This document shows positions 18,031 to 28,239 of a stretch of DNA of 64,000 nt, piece after piece (position 1 is the stretch's first letter; each line of letters opens with the position of its first letter). Source of the DNA: Colwellia sp. (GTDB lineage Bacteria; Pseudomonadota; Gammaproteobacteria; Enterobacterales; Alteromonadaceae); contig JABSOZ010000014.1 in assembly GCA_013215295.1 (NCBI GenBank), forward strand, positions 62,001 through 126,000, read 5' to 3'. A program made the position numbers and the translations under genes. The notes beneath the pieces are model-generated. The model had not been told where the DNA came from. It was given only the letters and a program-made list of their open reading frames with translations, and did not search any database.

Positions 18031-20862
18031 CTATCGTTTTTTGATAAAAATACTGGTCGTTAAAGCGGGAATAATAAAATGGTTATTATTGCTGGTACTT
18101 TGTTTAACAATAGTATCGACACCCTTTAGCTGAATAGGATGTAATTGATATTGTTCAGCATTTTTATAGTTTATTGTTTTAGTGGTTGTGCTGGTATTAA
18201 AAATAACCATGATGCCGGAGATCTCAGTATCTAATTGATGAGATTGTGCTGAATCATCAATACTCATTACAATTAAGCCAATTTGTTGCTCTTTGCCTGT
18301 ATTGTGAAACTTCACACGTTTTATTATTTCATCGCTGTTAGTCAGTCGAAATAGCGGTGTACTCATTCGTAAACTAATAAATTCTTTAAAGACTTCAGCA
18401 CTAAATTCAATATCACTTGGGCTGACAATATCTCTGCCTTCATTTTTTGCGAGTAGCTGCTTGATAAGTGGCCAGTTTGCTTGGTCTTTATCTGCTGGCG
18501 GTAAACCGACATTATAGTTATTGGTTTGTTTAGTGAAATCGACTTTATTAAACCAGTCACCGTAGTCATAACTGTCACGTAAGAATGATTTTGAACGTAA
18601 AAACTCTGAACCCATGTGTAAGAATGGAATGCCTTGTGCAAAAATTGGAAAGGCGAGTGACTGCAAGTGAAGTCGAACGCGATCTTTGGTTGATGTACTG
18701 TAAGGTAAGCGATATTGGTTGTTGTCCCACAGTGTTTGATTATCATGCTTTGACACATAATTAATGGTGTCGGCAGGATCTAAAGCATAACCTGTTGGTT
18801 GATCGCCATAAGGAATATCTTTACCGGTTACGTTTTCATCGTTAGCATTTCTAAGTGGAAATTCGGCTAGGTTCCCAGCTAAACCGATACGTAATTGATC
18901 TGCTGAAAGCAGGTATTCCATCCTTGATTTTACCTGGTTTACTAGCTCATTAGGTAATGTGCCTAAACCACTGCCGATACCTTGGCTTTTACGAATGTCA
19001 TTGCCGATGGCGCTAAAAGCACCACCGCGCACCGCGTCGCGTAACCTGTCCGTAAAAGTACCAATTTGTGTTCCGCCAAGTTCTAACTGACTCGCTTGCG
19101 TAAAGCGCTGGTTATTCGCCACCTCGCCGAAATTCCAGCCTTCACCGTAAAAATAGGTGTCGTTATCCACCGTTTGAACCGCTTTTCTGGCTTTTAGCAT
19201 GGATGATTTAGGTTGATGCGCCATAAGGTCAAAGCGGAAACCGTCAATTTTGTAGTCTCTTGCCCAAACGATCAATGAATCGGTCATTAATTTTTCCATC
19301 ATGACGTTTTCTGTAGCGGTATTATCACAGCAGGTTGATTGCGCTATTTTTCCAGTGATAGGGTCAAGGCGGTGATAATAGTTAGGCACAATTTTATCAA
19401 GCACAGCTGTTGGCTCTAAACCAGCTTGATGAGTATGGTTATAGACCACGTCCATTATTACGCGAAAGCCTAAGTTATGAATGCTTTGCACCATTTTTCG
19501 AAACTCTATAATACGTGCCGAGCCTTCAGGTTCCTGTGCATAACTGCCTTCTGGCACCGTGTAATGGAAAGGATCATAGCCCCAATTATAATTATCAATT
19601 TCTCTAATTGAACTGACTATCGCTTGGCGTTGCTCTGTTTCTGCCGGTAGCGACTTTACATATTCGCGTATCGTTATTTGGTGATTGCTTTGACCACAAA
19701 GCTGATGTTCTGCCACGAGTTGGCAAAGTTTACTGATAGGATCATTAAGATCAATCACTTGACTGTCGTTTTCGTTAGCTGTGCCAATATCAAAAGTGGG
19801 CAGCAGATGAATATTGTTAATACCTGCTTTTTGTAAGTCAATTAAGTGTTTAATGCCAGCGCTATTTTTTTCTGTGAAAGCGGCATATTTACCACGCACC
19901 TTAGGAGATGAGAGTTGAGGATCGTGAGCACTAAAGTCACGAATGTGCGTTTCGTAGAAAATATTGTCTTCAGGATTTTCTACTAACACATCCTGTTGTG
20001 ACTCCCATGCTTTAGGTTTGTTTTTTGAATCATTTAAGTCGATAACATGTGAATACTCACTATTTGTCGAAAGGCTCAATGAGTATGGGTCTGTCGTTGT
20101 TAACGTTTCAACTTTATCACTAGCGGGGTGATATGTTTTTATTTGATACTGGTAATACACATCTTGCTGTGTGTTGGCGATTTCACCTGACCAAATACCG
20201 GTATTGGTGTCTTCTTTGAGGGGGAAAATATGTGTCGATTTTTTGTCTTTATTAAACGCTAATAAGGTTATCTGTTTTGCTGTAGGTGACCAGAGTTTAA
20301 ATTGGATATAACTTTCATTGTCATTTTTAACGAACGTTGCACCTAAATCGTTAACTTCATCAGCATCGTTATTTTGCGATGTATACAATACATCTAATAA
20401 TTGCGCTGTTTGTACTTGCGCCATGTGTGTTTGAATTAAATGATCAGATTTAATATTTTCACTTGATGAAGTTACGTAAATTTTACTTTTAAGCCATTTT
20501 TTAATTTTGTCATCAGACAGCTTTACTTCGAATAGGTTGAATGATGCTAAATGTTTGGGGATACGTTCATTATCCATTTTACCGGAAAAAGGAATAAGAG
20601 GTGACTCTTCAATAACTTCACCATTGTTGCTGATGAGTGTATGTTTTTGATGAAGATTACTTTTAGGCAATAAGATGAGTGTCGGGGTTATCCAATGTGC
20701 AGAAAAGTCATGGGTGATCGTATGCTTATCGCTGGCGACCGTAACTAGTTTTTCACTGGCATGAACAGACTCGATATTTTGTTCATGCTGACATGAGCTA
20801 ATGCATGTCGTTGTGATCATGATTAACCCTAGTTTTCGAAAAGAAGGTAAAAAAATAAGCAT
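18031..20862 (-). CDS. GH13 pullulanase-type alpha-1,6-glucosidase, lipoprotein
   Basis: This 943-residue protein has a lipoprotein signal with lipobox ISSC near residue 24, so it is probably anchored at the outer membrane. An N-terminal beta-sandwich/CBM48-like region (about residues 160-270, VKNDNESYIQFKLWSPTAKQ) precedes the GH13 barrel. The barrel motifs are visible: DVVYNH near 469, nucleophile Asp in DGFRFDLMAHQ near 539, acid/base Glu in YFYGEGW near 571, and KHDNQTLWD near 704. A C-terminal DUF3372-like domain follows (FKEFISLRMSTPLFRLTN). It would debranch alpha-1,6 links in pullulan, glycogen or starch. It has its own upstream LacI-type box and is a shorter paralogue of the next gene. 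Confidence 0.94.
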   Translation of the reverse strand: MLIFLPSFRKLGLIMITTTCISSCQHEQNIESVHASEKLVTVASDKHTITHDFSAHWITPTLILLPKSNLHQKHTLISNNGEVIEESPLIPFSGKMDNERIPKHLASFNLFEVKLSDDKIKKWLKSKIYVTSSSENIKSDHLIQTHMAQVQTAQLLDVLYTSQNNDADEVNDLGATFVKNDNESYIQFKLWSPTAKQITLLAFNKDKKSTHIFPLKEDTNTGIWSGEIANTQQDVYYQYQIKTYHPASDKVETLTTTDPYSLSLSTNSEYSHVIDLNDSKNKPKAWESQQDVLVENPEDNIFYETHIRDFSAHDPQLSSPKVRGKYAAFTEKNSAGIKHLIDLQKAGINNIHLLPTFDIGTANENDSQVIDLNDPISKLCQLVAEHQLCGQSNHQITIREYVKSLPAETEQRQAIVSSIREIDNYNWGYDPFHYTVPEGSYAQEPEGSARIIEFRKMVQSIHNLGFRVIMDVVYNHTHQAGLEPTAVLDKIVPNYYHRLDPITGKIAQSTCCDNTATENVMMEKLMTDSLIVWARDYKIDGFRFDLMAHQPKSSMLKARKAVQTVDNDTYFYGEGWNFGEVANNQRFTQASQLELGGTQIGTFTDRLRDAVRGGAFSAIGNDIRKSQGIGSGLGTLPNELVNQVKSRMEYLLSADQLRIGLAGNLAEFPLRNANDENVTGKDIPYGDQPTGYALDPADTINYVSKHDNQTLWDNNQYRLPYSTSTKDRVRLHLQSLAFPIFAQGIPFLHMGSEFLRSKSFLRDSYDYGDWFNKVDFTKQTNNYNVGLPPADKDQANWPLIKQLLAKNEGRDIVSPSDIEFSAEVFKEFISLRMSTPLFRLTNSDEIIKRVKFHNTGKEQQIGLIVMSIDDSAQSHQLDTEISGIMVIFNTSTTTKTINYKNAEQYQLHPIQLKGVDTIVKQSTSNNNHFIIPALTTSIFIKKR

Positions 20863-20941
20863 AATAATGAATAGCAGGGTAAATTTATGATGTTAATAAT
20901 TTACCCATTTATCTGCAATATAAACAGTTTATTCTAACTTT

Positions 20942-20955
20942 TACATACGTATTCA
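20942..20955 (-). promoter_or_regulatory. LacI-type operator (putative MalR box), copy 2
   Basis: TACATACGTATTCA lies 80 bp upstream of the 943-residue pullulanase start. It is identical to copies 1 and 3 and similarly placed relative to the start codon. Confidence 0.75.
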
Positions 20956-20980
20956 CCGTGTTGGATTTCTTTTACTTTAG

Positions 20981-21019
20981 ATAAAAATAAAGCCCTGAAG
21001 GTATTAACGTTCAAGGCTT
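20981..21019 (-). terminator. Terminator of the large pullulanase gene
   Basis: AAGCCCTGAA (20990-20999) and TTCAAGGCTT (21010-21019) form a 10-bp stem with one mismatch. On the minus strand it is followed by TTATTTTTAT. It lies 84 bp past the stop of the 21103-25287 gene and separates it from the next box and gene. Confidence 0.7.
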
Positions 21020-21102
21020 ATAATTCTATCAACTTGTTAGCATGCTAATATTTAACAAACTCACTCAGCTAAAGTTTACGAGTGTTATAACTTTCTTATT
21101 TA

Positions 21103-24100
21103 TTAAGGCTGACATTCCTGTATAGCTAAACTTCCGACATTGAAGCCTTTAGCTGGGTTTGCAGTGTCTAGTGTTAACAAGAAACTATATGAACCAGCCT
21201 CAAGGACAGTATTGTTGTTATCCGTTCCAGCGTCGCTATAAGCGATAGGGTAGTTAATACCTAACGCTAAGTTTGCGCCATCAATATCGTTACTGTCATT
21301 TTCTTGCACCCACAGTTGTGTTGACCAGCTGCCATCGTCTGAAGCAAGTTTGAATTGCATTGCGCCATCAAAATCTGCAACAGCTTGGTATTGATTATTC
21401 CCTTTGTAGTGCATACGGAATTCTTCAGTTGCATCCCAACCTGAGTGATCACCACGAATAAAGAGTTCACCACCACCAGCGATATCAAAAGGTATTGCGT
21501 CACTTGAATCAGCTAAAGCTGAACAATTTATTGAGGTGTTTTTGGTTATTATCGTTAAGCTTGGTGTCGCTCCACTCGCGTCTAAGCTGAAATTGTAGTT
21601 ACCTGCAGCAGTAACAACTATTTCAATATTGCCACTATCATCAGCGACTGCAATAGAATCATCAGTGATGGTTATATCACTAAAACCAAGATTTACATCA
21701 GCCCAATCACTTGAAGCAATCTTAAAGGTGTGTGTCCCTGCAGCTAAAGTAAAATCTAAGATATATTCACCGTTACCTTCATAAATGAACATATCTGTTG
21801 TCGTTAGACCGTCGTCACCCCAATTGTTCATTGAGCCACGAAGGTAAACACTTGTTTCGCCATAAGGAGCTGGGTCTGGTGCATTTAATGTCGCATCGGC
21901 AGCTAAACCTGCGCCTTGCGCCATACCTTGTGGTTTTACAAAAATTGCTGTTGTTAACGCAGGCACTGTAAAAGTACCCTGGTCAGTGTCTGCAACAAAT
22001 GTTGCCATTTGCACGCTAGTATCAGCAGAAGTTTGTTGAACACTGTGCAGTTCAAAGCCGCTTGCCGTTAAAACATGATGAGATTGTCCAGCAGTACTAG
22101 CGTTTATAACAACGACAATGGCATCAACATTTTCATCAAGGTCAGTTAAGCCAGTACCGTCATCAATGCTCATCACGATTAAGCCTTGAGTTTGTGAACT
22201 GCCGGTATTATGAAAACCTAAGCGTGCAATAATATCAGCTTGTGTGGTTAGTCTAAATAATGGGCTTGAAGCTCGAATACTTAAAAACTCTTTGAAAATA
22301 TTTGATGAAAATTCGATGTCACTTGCTTGCGCGGCGGTTTCACTGTTGTTGATGAGTGCGCCCATTGCGGTCCATTTGCTTTCGTTGTCTTGGGCAAGAG
22401 GTAAACCGACATTCCAGTTATTAGTGGTTTTAGTGAAATCAACTTTATTGAACCAATCGCCTGCATCATAGGTATTTCTGTCCATTGATTTTGAACGAAG
22501 TAAATCGCCACCAAATTGAAAGAATGGAATACCTTGGCTGATTAATGGCAATGTACCGGCAATATTTTGTATACGTACACGATCATCGATGGTGACATCT
22601 GTTTCAATACCATATTGCAGTTGATCCCATAAGGTTTCATTATCGTGCTTAGAGACATAATTGATAATGTCAGCAGGGTCTTTTCCGTAAGAAGGTTTAC
22701 TGAAAGTACTAGCTGATTTGATGTTGTCGCTTTTATCTTGTAACTGATAATCGTTTTGCGTACCCGCTAAACCTAAACGAATAATGTCTTGGTCATTTAA
22801 ACTACCAGAGCTTTTAAACAGAGATGCACTGCGAATAATATCGCGGGGTCTATCGTTAAAAGTACCAATTTGAGTGCCCGCCATATTATTTTGATCCGCT
22901 TGGTCATAACCTTTATCAGCACGTGTCCAACCTTCACCATAGAAGTAACTGTCACTGTCTAGCGCTTGAACAGCGGTACGTGCTGCTAAAATAGACGCTT
23001 TTGAATTGTTACTCATAATGTCAAAACGGAAACCGTCAAACTTATAGGCTTGAGACCAAGTTACTAATGAGTCTTGCATGAGCTTGTCCATCATTTCATG
23101 TTCGGGAGCCGTGTCTTGACAGCAAGTTGCTGTTTCAACATTACCTGAGGTGAGATCGCGGCGATGGTAGTAACCTGGAACGACTTTATCAAGTACTGAG
23201 TTTCCCCATAAACCTGATGAGCTTGTGTGATTGTACACAACATCTAATATTACACGTAAACCCATCATGTGAAGTGCTTGGTTCATTGCACGCATTTCTG
23301 TTATACGCGCTACGCCGTCAGGGTTAGAAGAATAACTGCCGTCTGGGGTAGTGAAATGTTCTGGATCATAACCCCAGTTGAAGCTGTCTAAACCTCTTAA
23401 AGATTGTGCTAAGGCTTGGGCATCAGTTGAAGTAGGATCGTAACTCGCAAATACATCAGCTAATATATCACTGCCACTTTCAACACCACATACTGGTGCG
23501 TCACTTTTCTTGGCACATAATTCATCAACGGTATTATTGAGGTTGATACGATTAGCGTTATCTTCATCAATACTGGCGATGTCGTTTGCAGGTAACATTT
23601 GAAAATGGGTTAAACCTGCATCAGCAAGTGATTGTAGATGCATAACAGGAGTAGAAGCTTCTTCGGTGAACGCTAAGTAGTTACCACGGTTTGCTTCGCT
23701 GGTACTTGCATCTAAAACACTAAAGTCACGAATATGTCCTTCATAAATAACACTATCTTCAGCGTTGACGACTTCAGGGATAGCGTGGTCGTCCCAACCC
23801 GTTGGTTTTAAATCGCTATCCGCTAAATTGACAAACTGTGAATAGTCACCGTTTGTTGATAAAGAAATTGAATAGGGGTCAGTGGCTTCAAGGGTTTCAA
23901 TACGTTGATTTTGTTGATGGTAAACAGTTAACTCATAACGGTAAAATAAACGGTCTACTGAGCTTGGCGCTGTAAATGACCAAATGCCTGTCTCGTCATT
24001 AATCGTCATTTCATGGCTCGATGCTAATGCTTTACTCGCTGTGTAAACCTTAAGCGTTACTTGTTGAGCTGTTGGCGCCCAAACGTTAGCGCTTATCTCA

Positions 24101-25287
24101 TCATTGTTATAGAGAATACCTAAATCTGCTTCGTTGGCATCATCACTAGATGAGGTATATAAAGCGTCTAAAATCCGAGGTGTCTGCACATAAGTCGCCG
24201 CAATAAGTGCATCGTCACTTGCATAAGCAACCGCGAGTAATTTTCCGGTGAGCATAGACTTTGCTTTTGCTTGAGAAGCGGATGTTGCAGTGTAAGCCGC
24301 TAAATCTGCGTAACGCGGCATGTTAAGTGTCGTTGCGGGGTTTTCGCTGCCCGAAACAGGAAGGTATTCAAGGTAGTTGTCACCTGAAATGCCTGTTTCC
24401 CCATCAAAACCTAGGTCGTCAGTTGCTGAACTGTAAACACGTATTTTAGCAACATTACTGCCTGCGTTCCAAAAAACGGTGTTTTCATTCGCCCAATGTG
24501 CAGCTACATTGTTTATTAAGATGCCTGCTGGGAAAAGTGTCGGTTCAGTGTATAAATCGCTGATCCCAGAAAGTGTCCATATCATACGTTCGCCGCTTAA
24601 ATCAGCTTGGTGATCTATGCCGCCTAAATCTTTATCGTCACCTTTGTGCACGATGAAGTTGGCGCAGTCGTCATGGCCCGCTTTTAAATCAATAACCCAA
24701 TAAGCACCATAGTTTGGATCAATACCGGTTTGTGCTTGTCCTGTTGCCCAGTCTGTATCTGCATTAACGTAAGCATCACAGGTATCGTTGTTCCATAAAT
24801 GGACGATCCAATCACTGTAAGTTGCGTCAGCGCGGTTGTAAAATATTACTAACTCATTGTCACCTGCAGTAATAATTGGCGCAGGCAAGCCTGGTTCTGC
24901 AATATCAAAAGTTAGATCATCAGATACGCTGGCACTACTTGGATCGGTAACGGTTAGACTTGCTTGATAGCTTCCTGCACCCGAAGAGGTGACGGTCGTA
25001 CTCACCGTGTTTGCACAATCAGCAATAGTGACCGCAGCTAGACCATTACCCGGTGAAAGGGTACATGAAAGCGTATCGCCATCACTATCTGCAACTGACC
25101 ATGAATAGACAATTTGTTCAGGTGACGATGTTGATAATTGATGGCTGAAGCTTGCAATCGTTGGGGCACTATTCACATCAACAGGTACTTTAGGGGTATC
25201 ACTGCCACCACCTCCGCCGCCACAGGCTGTTAATGCCGATGTGACCGTTGCGATTAAGGCAACCTTTTTAAATTGAATTATTGTCAT
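21103..25287 (-). CDS. Large multidomain GH13 pullulanase lipoprotein with starch-binding modules
   Basis: I chose the ATG at 25287 because it gives a clean lipoprotein signal (FKKVALIATVTSALTACGGGG). An in-frame upstream ATG at 25326 adds 13 residues that do not fit. The product has 1394 residues. In order it has an Ig-like domain (APTIASFSHQL), a CBM41/PUD module (NELVIFYNRAD to NFIVHKGDD), and N-terminal pullulanase domains. Next is a GH13 barrel with DVVYNH near 680, DGFRFDIMS near 749, YFYGEGW near 784 and KHDNETLWD near 877, then a DUF3372-like domain. Two C-terminal beta-sandwich modules (YLRGSMNNWG, LFIRGDHSGWD) resemble those of the neighbouring binding lipoprotein. It is a cell-surface debranching enzyme with its own box and terminator. 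Confidence 0.94.
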   Translation of the reverse strand: MTIIQFKKVALIATVTSALTACGGGGGGSDTPKVPVDVNSAPTIASFSHQLSTSSPEQIVYSWSVADSDGDTLSCTLSPGNGLAAVTIADCANTVSTTVTSSGAGSYQASLTVTDPSSASVSDDLTFDIAEPGLPAPIITAGDNELVIFYNRADATYSDWIVHLWNNDTCDAYVNADTDWATGQAQTGIDPNYGAYWVIDLKAGHDDCANFIVHKGDDKDLGGIDHQADLSGERMIWTLSGISDLYTEPTLFPAGILINNVAAHWANENTVFWNAGSNVAKIRVYSSATDDLGFDGETGISGDNYLEYLPVSGSENPATTLNMPRYADLAAYTATSASQAKAKSMLTGKLLAVAYASDDALIAATYVQTPRILDALYTSSSDDANEADLGILYNNDEISANVWAPTAQQVTLKVYTASKALASSHEMTINDETGIWSFTAPSSVDRLFYRYELTVYHQQNQRIETLEATDPYSISLSTNGDYSQFVNLADSDLKPTGWDDHAIPEVVNAEDSVIYEGHIRDFSVLDASTSEANRGNYLAFTEEASTPVMHLQSLADAGLTHFQMLPANDIASIDEDNANRINLNNTVDELCAKKSDAPVCGVESGSDILADVFASYDPTSTDAQALAQSLRGLDSFNWGYDPEHFTTPDGSYSSNPDGVARITEMRAMNQALHMMGLRVILDVVYNHTSSSGLWGNSVLDKVVPGYYHRRDLTSGNVETATCCQDTAPEHEMMDKLMQDSLVTWSQAYKFDGFRFDIMSNNSKASILAARTAVQALDSDSYFYGEGWTRADKGYDQADQNNMAGTQIGTFNDRPRDIIRSASLFKSSGSLNDQDIIRLGLAGTQNDYQLQDKSDNIKSASTFSKPSYGKDPADIINYVSKHDNETLWDQLQYGIETDVTIDDRVRIQNIAGTLPLISQGIPFFQFGGDLLRSKSMDRNTYDAGDWFNKVDFTKTTNNWNVGLPLAQDNESKWTAMGALINNSETAAQASDIEFSSNIFKEFLSIRASSPLFRLTTQADIIARLGFHNTGSSQTQGLIVMSIDDGTGLTDLDENVDAIVVVINASTAGQSHHVLTASGFELHSVQQTSADTSVQMATFVADTDQGTFTVPALTTAIFVKPQGMAQGAGLAADATLNAPDPAPYGETSVYLRGSMNNWGDDGLTTTDMFIYEGNGEYILDFTLAAGTHTFKIASSDWADVNLGFSDITITDDSIAVADDSGNIEIVVTAAGNYNFSLDASGATPSLTIITKNTSINCSALADSSDAIPFDIAGGGELFIRGDHSGWDATEEFRMHYKGNNQYQAVADFDGAMQFKLASDDGSWSTQLWVQENDSNDIDGANLALGINYPIAYSDAGTDNNNTVLEAGSYSFLLTLDTANPAKGFNVGSLAIQECQP

Positions 25288-25403
25288 GGTTATCACTCTT
25301 ATGTTTATGCAATTTTTCTGTTGCACATTAAACTTGTGCCAGATAAATATTATTTTTAGTTATCCCTTCATACTAAAGAGTCGATTGATTAATGAATAGC
25401 CGT

Positions 25404-25417
25404 TACATACGTATTCA
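25404..25417 (-). promoter_or_regulatory. LacI-type operator (putative MalR box), copy 3
   Basis: TACATACGTATTCA lies about 117 bp upstream of the chosen pullulanase start (78 bp from the alternative start). It is identical to copies 1 and 2. Confidence 0.75.
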
Positions 25418-25480
25418 AACTAGATTTATTCGGTGAAAGTTGTTTTATATTTAGATTTTTTTACAGATAAATAGGCATAA

Positions 25481-25506
25481 AAAAACCGTGATAAATCACG
25501 GTTTTT
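25481..25506 (-). terminator. Perfect terminator after the starch-binding lipoprotein gene
   Basis: AAAAACCGTGA (25481-25491) and TCACGGTTTTT (25496-25506) form a perfect 11-bp stem around TAAA. A T-run continues on the minus strand. It lies 45 bp past the stop of the upstream lipoprotein gene and isolates it from the pullulanase promoter. Confidence 0.88.
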
Positions 25507-25550
25507 ACTGCTAACTTTTATGCTATTCAAACATCATATTTGCTATTCGA

Positions 25551-27689
25551 TTAGTTAGTTTTTTCAGTAATCGTTAGCATAGGTCTTGATGGGTTAATCG
25601 CATTTAATGTAAAGATATAAGTCGCTTCAGTCGTTACATCAAAAGTAATATTATCACCAGGTAATGTTAATGTTTTAGCTTCACCGGCGGTTAGAATATT
25701 GTCATCGGCAATACCACCCACTGTTGAATCATCTTCCCAGTCAGCAGAAGCGATTTTGAAGTTGTAGCTACTAACAGGCAATAACGTTTCTATGGTATAA
25801 ATACCTGCGGCATAGGTGAAGATATAAGCATCATCTGTTGCCCAGCCATTCATGTCACCTTTAAGGTACATTGTACGTTCTTGATATGGTACCGGCGCTT
25901 CAGTAACGGTTAGTTTTGGTGCTGTAAAGTTTGTAGCATCCATCGTAAACGTTAAGATTTTAGCTTCAGTAACTTCGATAGCAATATTATCTTCACCTGG
26001 TAAGGTTAATAATTTTTCTTCACCGATAACAACATCACCTTCGCCAGAGAATGCACCCATTGTCGAGTCATCTTCCCAACCTTCTGATGCTATTTTGAAA
26101 TTATACTTTTGCGCTGTATCAATTAAAGCGTTCACGGTATAAATAGTATCCGTTAGTACTAAATCAAACCCAGGCGCTACAGACCAACCATTCATGTCAC
26201 CTTTCAAGTACATCGTACGACCTGAGTATGGAACAGCATTTTCAATAGTTAACACTGGCGCATCTTTAATTGTTGCATCAAGTATAAAGCGGTAGGTACC
26301 TGCCGTAGCAACAGTGAAATTGATATTTTGCGCAACACCTTCACCAAAAACTAAAGTGGTTGGCGTATTAAGTGCAACAATTTCACCTTCAGTCGCAATA
26401 CCGAAGTTAGTTGCTTCAGTCCAGTTAGCATCTGCAACTTTAAACGCGTAGTCTTGAACTTCTAATGCATAGATAGAAGTGTAGATATTCTCACTTGTAT
26501 ATTCCATTGGCAGCGTATTTGACCATTCATTCATTTCGCCTTTAACATAGAGTACTTTGTCGTAAGCCACTTCAATAACAGTTAAAGAGGGAGCTTCAAC
26601 ATTTGAAACATTAAGAATGAATTGGTAGTTACCGTCAGTAGGAATAGTGATACTGATATTTTTGCCAAGCTCTTCATCAGCAATAAGTGTTTTTCCTTCG
26701 CCAAGTACCACGGCTTCTTCGCCTTCACTTGCGCCAAAAGCATTAACGGTATTCCAATCTGCGTCAGCAACTTTGAAGTTATATACTTCAGCAGAACCAG
26801 TGATCGCTAAGGCCATAGTGTAAACACCTTCCGAGTATACAAACTTGTTTGTATCGTCTGTAGTATCCCAGTCAATAATGCCGCGTAGATAAAGCTCTGC
26901 TTCACCATCAGCAATCGTCGGCACTGCATTTGGGTCAGTAATACATTCATCGCCAGCTTCATTTAAAATCAGTGGCGCTTCACATACTAACGGTTCAGGT
27001 GTTGAGCCACCCGGAACAACCAATGAGTCAAATGTACGTGGGAAAGGAAATATTGTTGCTTCATTTTCAAGTAAAAATAATGCCCCGGTATTTACTTCGC
27101 TAATATCGACAAGAATATCATCTTCACCTGAATACTTAACAGAGCCAATAGCATCATAAACAATAAAATTGACACAGTTTGGTGGGTCGATAGTATTCAT
27201 TACCCAATAAGCACCGAAATTATCATCAAGGCCTGTCCAGGCTAATGATGAACCCCAAGGTGTTGTACCTTCAGGGCGGTCATAGTCTGAGTAAGAGTTA
27301 CAATCTGCATTATTCCATGCGTGCAAGCCGGCAAGATTATAATCTATGGCACTGCCATCTTCAGGGGTTTCAAATTGAAAGTAGATAACTAACTCATTTG
27401 CGCCTGGTGTGTAAGCAGGTACTGGCATAGTGATGCCATTTGAACCGTCAATCCATGCGTCTTTGCTCATTTCACAAAGTTGAGTTTCAGCGTTCGCGAC
27501 TTCAGGGTAATTACAAGGCGTGATAACTAATTCACACGCACTGCCTGCTTCGTTAATTGTTTCCGGTGATTTACACCAAAGAGGGGATTCAGTAACAGCA
27601 TTGTTCTCATCACTTCCTCCACAGCCTGCTAAAACACTAACCAATACGGCTAACGTAGCAAACGATATTTGTTTCATGTAACCAGTCAT
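25551..27689 (-). CDS. Non-catalytic starch-binding lipoprotein (CBM41/PUD plus four repeat modules)
   Basis: I chose the ATG at 27689 because GGAG lies 9 bp upstream; a GTG at 27704 is possible. The signal peptide ends at LVSVLAGCGG, so this is a lipoprotein of about 712 residues. A CBM41/PUD-like domain (NELVIYFQFE to NFIVYDAIG) matches that of the adjacent pullulanase. Four tandem modules of about 105-115 residues follow, each with a start like MYLKGDMNGW and a core like YNFKIASxxWEDDS. The same module occurs twice at the pullulanase C-terminus. No GH catalytic motif is present. It probably binds starch at the cell surface, like SusE/SusF in Bacteroidetes, although unrelated in sequence. 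Confidence 0.85.
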   Translation of the reverse strand: MTGYMKQISFATLAVLVSVLAGCGGSDENNAVTESPLWCKSPETINEAGSACELVITPCNYPEVANAETQLCEMSKDAWIDGSNGITMPVPAYTPGANELVIYFQFETPEDGSAIDYNLAGLHAWNNADCNSYSDYDRPEGTTPWGSSLAWTGLDDNFGAYWVMNTIDPPNCVNFIVYDAIGSVKYSGEDDILVDISEVNTGALFLLENEATIFPFPRTFDSLVVPGGSTPEPLVCEAPLILNEAGDECITDPNAVPTIADGEAELYLRGIIDWDTTDDTNKFVYSEGVYTMALAITGSAEVYNFKVADADWNTVNAFGASEGEEAVVLGEGKTLIADEELGKNISITIPTDGNYQFILNVSNVEAPSLTVIEVAYDKVLYVKGEMNEWSNTLPMEYTSENIYTSIYALEVQDYAFKVADANWTEATNFGIATEGEIVALNTPTTLVFGEGVAQNINFTVATAGTYRFILDATIKDAPVLTIENAVPYSGRTMYLKGDMNGWSVAPGFDLVLTDTIYTVNALIDTAQKYNFKIASEGWEDDSTMGAFSGEGDVVIGEEKLLTLPGEDNIAIEVTEAKILTFTMDATNFTAPKLTVTEAPVPYQERTMYLKGDMNGWATDDAYIFTYAAGIYTIETLLPVSSYNFKIASADWEDDSTVGGIADDNILTAGEAKTLTLPGDNITFDVTTEATYIFTLNAINPSRPMLTITEKTN

Positions 27690-27704
27690 AAATGACATCT
27701 CCAC

Positions 27705-28239
27705 TTAAATGTTGATAAGGTGCTAAGCGGGATGATTCCCCCAAACTTAGTACGTTGTTTTTATTTTAATAATTTTTTTACTTGGTATTGTTACTGTCAC
27801 GTAATCAAAAAACGGTCTTAATCATCCATTAAAAAGTAGCTTCAAGTTATGTTGAATGTATTTTCATCATCCTTCCACTGGGGACCGATGTTATGCCTCG
27901 TTAGCTATAAAATCTAATGATGATGTTATGAATACGTATTCAAAGGTGGGCACTAACTAGGTTATAATCAACCCATAATCGCCCATACCTTTGTAATGAT
28001 TGAATATTTTTTTGTTTGCTGCTTATGAAAAGCCATTTTACATCAAAAGTCATTCAGCTGTAATCAGTTGTAACTGAGCAAAAAATGATTACTATGAAGC
28101 CGTCACCGTAAATCTTGAAACAAAAATACGATAGGGAATATCAAACAAAAATTTGACTCTAATTCGCTGTGCATTATAAAAACAAACACAGAGCGAGTAG
28201 GGGCTTCTCAATAATAAATATTATTAGGAATATGAAACA
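27705..28239. other. 535-bp divergent control region (binding lipoprotein / TonB receptor)
   Basis: No coding frame is supported. The only recognised element is the perfect palindromic box at 27929-27942. The receptor transcript probably has a long leader, but I could not identify a riboswitch or attenuator. Confidence 0.55.
27929..27942. promoter_or_regulatory. LacI-type operator (putative MalR box), perfect palindrome, copy 4
   Basis: TGAATACGTATTCA is a perfect 14-bp dyad. It lies about 240 bp upstream of the binding lipoprotein and 298 bp upstream of the TonB receptor, between divergent genes, so it could control both. Confidence 0.8.
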
